From assembly GCF_905147365.1 (NCBI RefSeq), contig NC_056428.1, positions 2,758,001 through 2,822,000 of the forward strand: a stretch of DNA of 64,000 nucleotides, written 5' to 3'. The translations under genes and the position numbers were made by a program. Positions 58,180 to 64,000 of this stretch are shown here, in pieces (the first letter of the stretch is position 1; each line of letters starts with the position of its first letter). The notes under the pieces were generated by a model. The model searched no databases and was not told where the DNA came from. It saw nothing but the letters and a program-made list of their open reading frames with translations. Source of the DNA: Aricia agestis. Lineage: Eukaryota; Arthropoda; Insecta; Lepidoptera; Lycaenidae.

Positions 58180-58665
58180 TATACTTTAGGCTCATAAGTC
58201 ATAACCATGGGACGATGTATGGTATAAAATGGTAGTGATGATGATGATGATGATGAATGTAATTTGCATAGTAGCATATGCTTTCCGTTCTTAAAACAAC
58301 GCCGAAACTCTCAAACTTGTATCTATAAAGAATCAGGAGTTCTCTCAGCACCTTCCGAACCACGGTATACCGGGTATACCTCGCTGCAAAATCTTACTTG
58401 TTGGTAGCATATGTTTAGAATACTTCTCACGAAACCGAAGTCACCACCTGTTTCCATATAAATTTTGAGGACTTCCCTCGATTACTTATGCATCCTTCAT
58501 CAGATCACCACTTTTGTGAATAAAATACCAAATTGGGATGATACCCTATATATACCAAAAGAAAAATTTTGAAAATAGGTTAACAAACGGCGGAGTAAAC
58601 GTTGAACATAAGAAAACGAACATAACACCTCCCCCATTTTGAAAGTCAGTTAAAATTGTAGCTTA
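58180..58665 (+). repeat. Dispersed repeat related to 48370-49025
   Basis: It contains ATGATGATGATGATGATGAA, CCCTCGATTACTTATGCATC, ATCACCACTTTTGTGAATAA and ends CACCTCCCCCATTTTGAAAG. Likely a LINE 3' remnant. Confidence 0.6.
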
Positions 58666-58746
58666 TGTGTTATTCTGATGTATAAGCTATATTATTGTAA
58701 AGTTTCATTAAAATCCGTTCAGTAGTTTTTGCGTGAAGGAGTAACA

Positions 58747-58812
58747 AACATCCATACATCCACACATCCATACATCCACACATCCATACATCCACACATC
58801 CATACATCCAAA
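58747..58812 (+). repeat. CATCCATACATCCACA tandem repeat
   Basis: About four units of a 16-bp repeat, followed by AACAAACTTTCGCCTTTATA, a common repeat end. Probably a tail expansion of the preceding repeat. Confidence 0.85.
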
Positions 58813-58829
58813 CAAACTTTCGCCTTTAT

Positions 58830-61758
58830 AATATTAGTAGTAAGTATATATTAGGCCTTAGGGGATCAAAAACCTATAAATTTTTCAACAGTAAAAGAGC
58901 TGATGTTGATAAATTATGGCTAAGACACTCTCGATCATGTCAGGTTTCAGACAAAAAACTGGATCAAAATCGTACTACCCGTTTGGATGCTACGATTTCA
59001 CGGACATACACACATACAGATAGACATGTCAAATTCATTTATTATACTTCTCATCGGTTAAAACAGACAGTGAAAGCATTATCAAAATTGGCTTAGAAGT
59101 TAGAACAACAGTTTCAACATTTACCACAAGCCACAACTTATAACTGAGAAGTAAACTTATCCTAAACTTTAAACGTCAACACTTTAACTACATAAATTTA
59201 GTAATCATTGCCTTAACCTTTTCATTCTGTTGTTTAAACTTAAGAATTGCGCACAATAAAAATTAGCGTTTCAATATAATCTACTCATGCATTATGCAAT
59301 CAATTTGATTCAATTCTTAAAATGGTTTAAACTTTAAGGTCAGCATTTATACTAAGGGTTAGTAGAAATGCCAAAAACAACAGACACATTGAAGGAACAG
59401 GAAAGACATGAAAGTAAGGGATAAATGACTTATTTCTTTTATTGTCGGTCAGATTTACCAAATAAAGAAAGCATAAAAGATACGTATTTTACATTCGTCG
59501 TAGAAAAATCCTTCCTTCTAGGGCATCCAGCCTCTATGGCACAGTTTGGGCACTGCTTAACTATTTATTTCGCGCAAAGGTTAGAAAGAACAACCTTCAA
59601 ACATAAAAATAAACTTCACTGGTCCGGCAACTTTCTGTTGGCCAGGGTCCGGACGGATGTAATTTGACGATGGAATGCCGAAGATTGAGGATGACATGAC
59701 ATTGACGGATATAATTTGACTATGAAATGCTGAAGATTTGGCAGTATTAGTTATATCGCAATGTTCAAATGGCAAAATAGCGGTTTATAAATGTTCATAT
59801 TCGGTGAATTCAGGAACTTCTAAAATAAAAAGTACCAAATCATGAAGCTTGATAGACCGAAGAATACAAAATGTTGCCATTTAATATGAGCTGTAGAGTT
59901 GTAGTTTAGACCACAGAAGAATTTATGTAAGTAGGTAGTCTTATTGCCTGTAAAAATTGTTCAAAGTTAAAACAATACCAAAATTATTCCAGCCACAGAC
60001 AATAACAAAATCAGATTAGAAAAAAAAAGTGTTCTAGAACGTATTTGAAATTCTAATCAATCACTGTAACGAGTCTGTTAGTATTCAATTCAGTGAAAGT
60101 TCTATTTTTAAAGGAGGCGTGTGGCTTGTTCAGGGCGTCGTTCTGCTGTTCACTAATTAACAATTACTTAACGCCATGAAATATTGGTTGGACTTTGGTC
60201 TACCACAATTCTCACCAATGTAAGTCATGATCGATAGATATAGAGCTAAGTATACTTAAATATAATTAAATTAGAGAGTAAGATCGATCCCAGATTGTGT
60301 CTCCTAAAGTCACAAAAGTACATACACTCAAACGTATAGAATTTAAGAGGGGGAAAACCAGACAATTGAATTTTTAAAAACAACAAAGTCAAAGGTTTCT
60401 TTATAGTTATTTTCAAACAAAATACGTGGTAGAGCTATGCTTCTCAAAACTCTCATTTTCTTTATCTCCCTGGTATTCTAAAAGTGCCTGCATGTCATGG
60501 AAATTTTAACTAAGGTGAATGGTGATGATGATGAATATAACATAGATTCATAACATTGTCTACGCGAACAATACAAGTGCGTAACGCTTTCTGGTTCCAA
60601 TATAACGCCAGTAGGAAAATATGTTACTTGTGTTATATACGATTTTTTATGATCAATATTATGTGTTGCCTTGGGCGTTATAGATTAATGATTAAGATTT
60701 AATAATACATCAGTTAGGCATAGAAAACCAAGGAAATCAATATAATAAGAAGTTACGAACAAAACAATTGGATTTTATGTGTGTACTACGGTTAGAAAGA
60801 AAGAGAGATTTATATTTTATAGTGAACAGAGATCGAGAGATCCGAACATTTTCTAGAATAAAGTATCATAATATTATGTCATTTTCTGGGAGTCAAGTAT
60901 CTCTCTACCAAATCTCAAAATGGGCTCAGCGGTTTATCTCCAGATTACTAAATAGTTTGGTTTTACCATGAAGAGGTAACAGACAGACAGCAGCAAAGCT
61001 TTTACTTTTATTAAATTAAATAGGATATTAAAAAAGATCGAATTAACAAATATCCAGTTTTGCTGAGGTTGTATAATTTATAATGAGATAATAACCTTAT
61101 AATTCCACCCGAATGTAAAAGGTAGTAATTTCGTAACGATTTATAAATAGGAAGGAAATGAGACAACTTAAATATGAAATTCAGAGAATCCAGTTGAAAT
61201 TGGTGTCATCTGGTATAAATATGGAAATGACAACTGGACAAATATGGATTACGTCAATTTCAGGCAATTTCAGACGATTTTCCATCACCCGTATACGGAC
61301 TACGGAGGGATGTGTGATCTGTCAAACACAGGACTCCCTCCACAACTCTACCTCAAAAGGGACCGGACTCTCACCAAAATAAGGGAAATTATAATAAATA
61401 AATAAGGGAACGCTTCGGCAAATTGAAATGAAGGGAACTTTAAGCAATGCAAGCAAAATCTGCTCATTTCATTATTGACAATTAGCATACCAAGTGAGAG
61501 CTACTGATTAAAATAGGAAAACTGTAACCACAACTAGGCTAGCAGCTTAAGTACTGCTGCTTAAGCTGTTACTTGGAACTAAAACAATCAGCACAACTAC
61601 AAATAGGTACATAAATTAGAAATACTCAACACAACGAAAATTAAATACCCACTACCAAGAAAACTCATCAAAAAGTTTATCTTTTTGACTTTGAAGATTC
61701 CAACAACTAAATTGCAATGATGACTTGATGAGTCATTTTGCTGTGTAGTAGACCTTAC
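58830..61758. other. Sequence without a recognisable gene
   Basis: It contains a small tandem duplication at about 59665-59735 (ATGGAATGCCGAAGATT / ATGAAATGCTGAAGATT) and a CAGACAGACAG-type repeat fragment at 60860-61010. No exon was recognised. Confidence 0.5.
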
Positions 61759-61836
61759 ATCCTCACAATTTTCCGCAACATTGGTCACAGAGACATCATC
61801 AGCGTCACCTGCCACGAACCACGGATCAACAGGAAA
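61759..61836 (-). CDS. Candidate small exon, possibly of the TBC1D12/14 5' part
   Basis: A 78-nt phase-0 frame FPVDPWFVAGDADDVSVTNV AENCED lies between an acceptor (GGCAAATTACAG) and a donor (GAGGAT|GTAAGG). The acidic, Ser/Val-rich content would suit the disordered N-terminal region of a TBC1D12/14 protein, and it lies upstream on the same strand. However, its phase does not fit the 46328 exon directly, so another exon would be needed between them. It may also be chance. Confidence 0.25.
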
Positions 61837-61919
61837 CTGTAATTTGCCACTGAAGACTTATTGTTGACATAATATTATATTTAAATTTTGGACGCGCGCT
61901 GTTAAGTATTTGTGTACTA

Positions 61920-62028
61920 CCCCACACTAAAATTACGTATTGACTTATGAATGCAGTTAAATAATCTTTAGATTATTTAGAACAAGACTGCATTCATAAT
62001 TGAATATATTTTTGTGGGTTAGTACACA
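61920..62028. mobile_element. MITE, second copy of the 31074-31182 family
   Basis: The ends are CCCACACTAAAATTACG and ATATTTTTGTGGGTTAGTAC. The interior has ACTTATGAATGCAGT, TCTTTAGATTATTTAGAACA and ACTGCATTCATAATTGA, matching the copy at 31074. Confidence 0.85.
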
Positions 62029-62029
62029 A

Positions 62030-64000
62030 ATTTATATATTGACGTTTTCGTGTTTTAACCTTAACCAGATGCTGCATAGATCTGGGAAATTAATCATTAA
62101 CCCGTTGGTACTGTAGTAGAGTGCAGACATATGGGTTTAGCAAATTGGAAAGCTACAGATTAACATTCCTAAAATCGCGAAATAGGATCATCCCAAAACT
62201 GGACATGTTTAAGGCCTCTACTACGACTGCATTATAGAATACGGCTAGAACATTGGTATAAATATTTACATAAAATGTGTATTAGGCTTATGAATAATGA
62301 GTTAGGACATAACTCATATATTTCAAGCATATTATATTGTAGGACGTACCTACAATAAAATTTTCAAATGAAATGTTGATTATTTATGTTTGACATTGAA
62401 CATTTTAACGGACTTCCAAAAAGAAGGAGATATTATGTTCGGCTGTGGATATATTATATTTTTTAACATACGCTTTGTAGGTTCCATCATTGGTGTAACA
62501 ACTATGTAACTAACCCAGTAACATAATTATGTTTAATTATAATACAGATAATGAAAATTAATTAAGTTACAACACAAATTAATTAGAGCTATGGTCAGCG
62601 ATCACGTAACTTTGAACTTACATCACAAGTGACAACTATTGTCTGTAGTCTCAATTATCTATTCTTTCCTTTGAACGAGAACTTTATAATTACCCTTATT
62701 GACGTAAACTTAATACATAATGTAGAGGTAGTCAAGTTTCTAGAATTCTAGCTCTAGAGGTGGAATCATCGTCATTTATAAAATCTAGACACACTTGTCT
62801 AAAAAGTTCAAACTCATAGAAGGCACGCGGCGACCTAGTAGGAACCACATGGTAGAACTTTTGAACCCTCAGATTCTACTAGTCTCGGACCTAGGTATTA
62901 TTAGACTTGGGTGTTGTAATTTGTCCTGCCACATTTAGAGACGAATATTAATTACTTTATTGTACAATTAAGTAAATGAAGATTCTGACATAAGCCCCAT
63001 ACATTATCTGTCAAACTCTTTATTAAATTACAGTTAAGTAATTTATTCGTCTCTTGGTGCGGCAGGTATAGTGTTTCTTCTCAGTTTTCTACTTTATTTT
63101 ATGTTCTATTCTATTTCCTCACCAGCACGTGTGCTTCTATTTCTAGGAGAAAATTAAGTACCTAAACAAAGCAGAGTAATTTCCGATACCAGTAATGACG
63201 TCTGTCGTAAACATAAAGTAGATTGTGTCAAGCAATGTTTTTCCTTATTTAGATATATATAAGACACAAATTACGAGTGGTGCGTTACGATATAAAAAGC
63301 TCGGAAAAGTGTATCGTTATGTTAATATTATAATGCTGAGCTACTTCCTCGATATTAATATATGCGGTAAGCTTGTATTCGGTGGCTGATACATAACTGT
63401 TCATATAACATGCTTACATATCAATAAAGCAAAGAATATTACAAGATGTCTGCAAACAAGGACCGTTATTATTAATGAGAGGCATGGACTATCTACTATT
63501 TCAAGTATGGTAATATTATTACTTTTATTGTGGACCCATAACATACCCTTGCGTAACTCCCTAAGTTTTTTTTAGCAATAATCGTGTTTGGGACTTTTAC
63601 ACTTATTTGCGATGTATATTATGTGTATTGTGATCCGTATTACACAATATAATTGAGGTAATTTCACACGGAACCGTTTCTCCATGGCACTTTCACTCGA
63701 CTTCGGTGGCTCTACAGTTACTATACTATAATTTGATTACCGGCTTTTCCAAAGCTACTGATAAACATAGACATGTCACATAAGTAAATATTTTATGTTG
63801 ATATTTAATTGTCTTTGTTAGTAATTTAAAGCGTACTGAGCATACCAAAAGTAAATCTTCCACATTCAAGATAACCCCACAAAAATTTAAATAATATTTT
63901 CTTTGGAAAGTTTCTTTTAAAGCGTAACATTTCTAAGTCTTAACTTCATTTTAGACTTTAAAACTAGTTCCTTTACATATTTAAATACAAAACATTTTCA
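62030..64000. other. AT-rich sequence to the window end
   Basis: No gene was recognised. A short remnant at 62400-62450 (CGGACTTCCAAAAAGAAGGA) resembles the ends of other dispersed repeats. Confidence 0.5.

Overview
The window reads as nuclear DNA of an insect, most likely a moth or butterfly. It is AT-rich, has GT/AG introns, and is crowded with short interspersed repeats of the kind that fill lepidopteran genomes: repeats ending in a CAGCTAGT-like 3' tail, repeats carrying a GTGCGAGTCGGACTCGCGC core, and fold-back MITEs. No database search was possible, so the order-level assignment is an inference from repeat style and from the two host genes.

Two host genes were found, both on the minus strand. 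(1) 11473-24384 is a complete drebrin-like / Abp1 actin-binding adaptor gene with 8 coding exons. All splice phases join, giving 481 residues with an N-terminal ADF-homology domain, a charged coiled coil, a disordered Ser/Pro/acidic linker and a C-terminal SH3 domain. (2) 30796-46328 is the 3' part of a TBC1D12/TBC1D14-type Rab GTPase-activating protein. Six coding exons give 489 residues to the stop codon; the 5' end was not found and probably lies in or beyond 46.3-64 kb. Its TBC domain keeps the arginine and glutamine fingers but appears to lack a short segment between two exons.

Mobile DNA fills almost everything else. The 8.1-kb intron 5 of Abp1 holds an apparently intact Tc1/mariner-superfamily element (13215-16727). 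It has about 830-bp inverted repeats, each containing an internal direct repeat, and a 365-residue transposase with one intron and DD41D spacing. The same intron holds a 348-residue ORF (17917-18966) with all the motifs of an alphavirus-like superfamily 1 RNA helicase, followed by a poly(A) tract. It is a virus-derived helicase fragment, possibly carried by a retroelement.

Other repeat structures: a 1.8-kb duplicated block of a dispersed repeat (2.6-5.5 kb); many fold-back elements; a GC-rich nested palindrome array (34.4-35.75 kb) and a seven-copy tandem repeat of exactly 165 bp (36.66-37.82 kb), both inside the large TBC1D12/14 intron; several copies of two SINE-like families; long (TA)n tracts; and a near-perfect 200-bp palindrome at 54.34 kb. 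From 46.3 to 64 kb no convincing coding sequence was seen, apart from one weak candidate exon (61759-61836) and one unassigned 151-codon ORF (55199-55654). No tRNA, rRNA or CRISPR was seen. The two host genes are same-strand neighbours, and nothing in the sequence says they work together.
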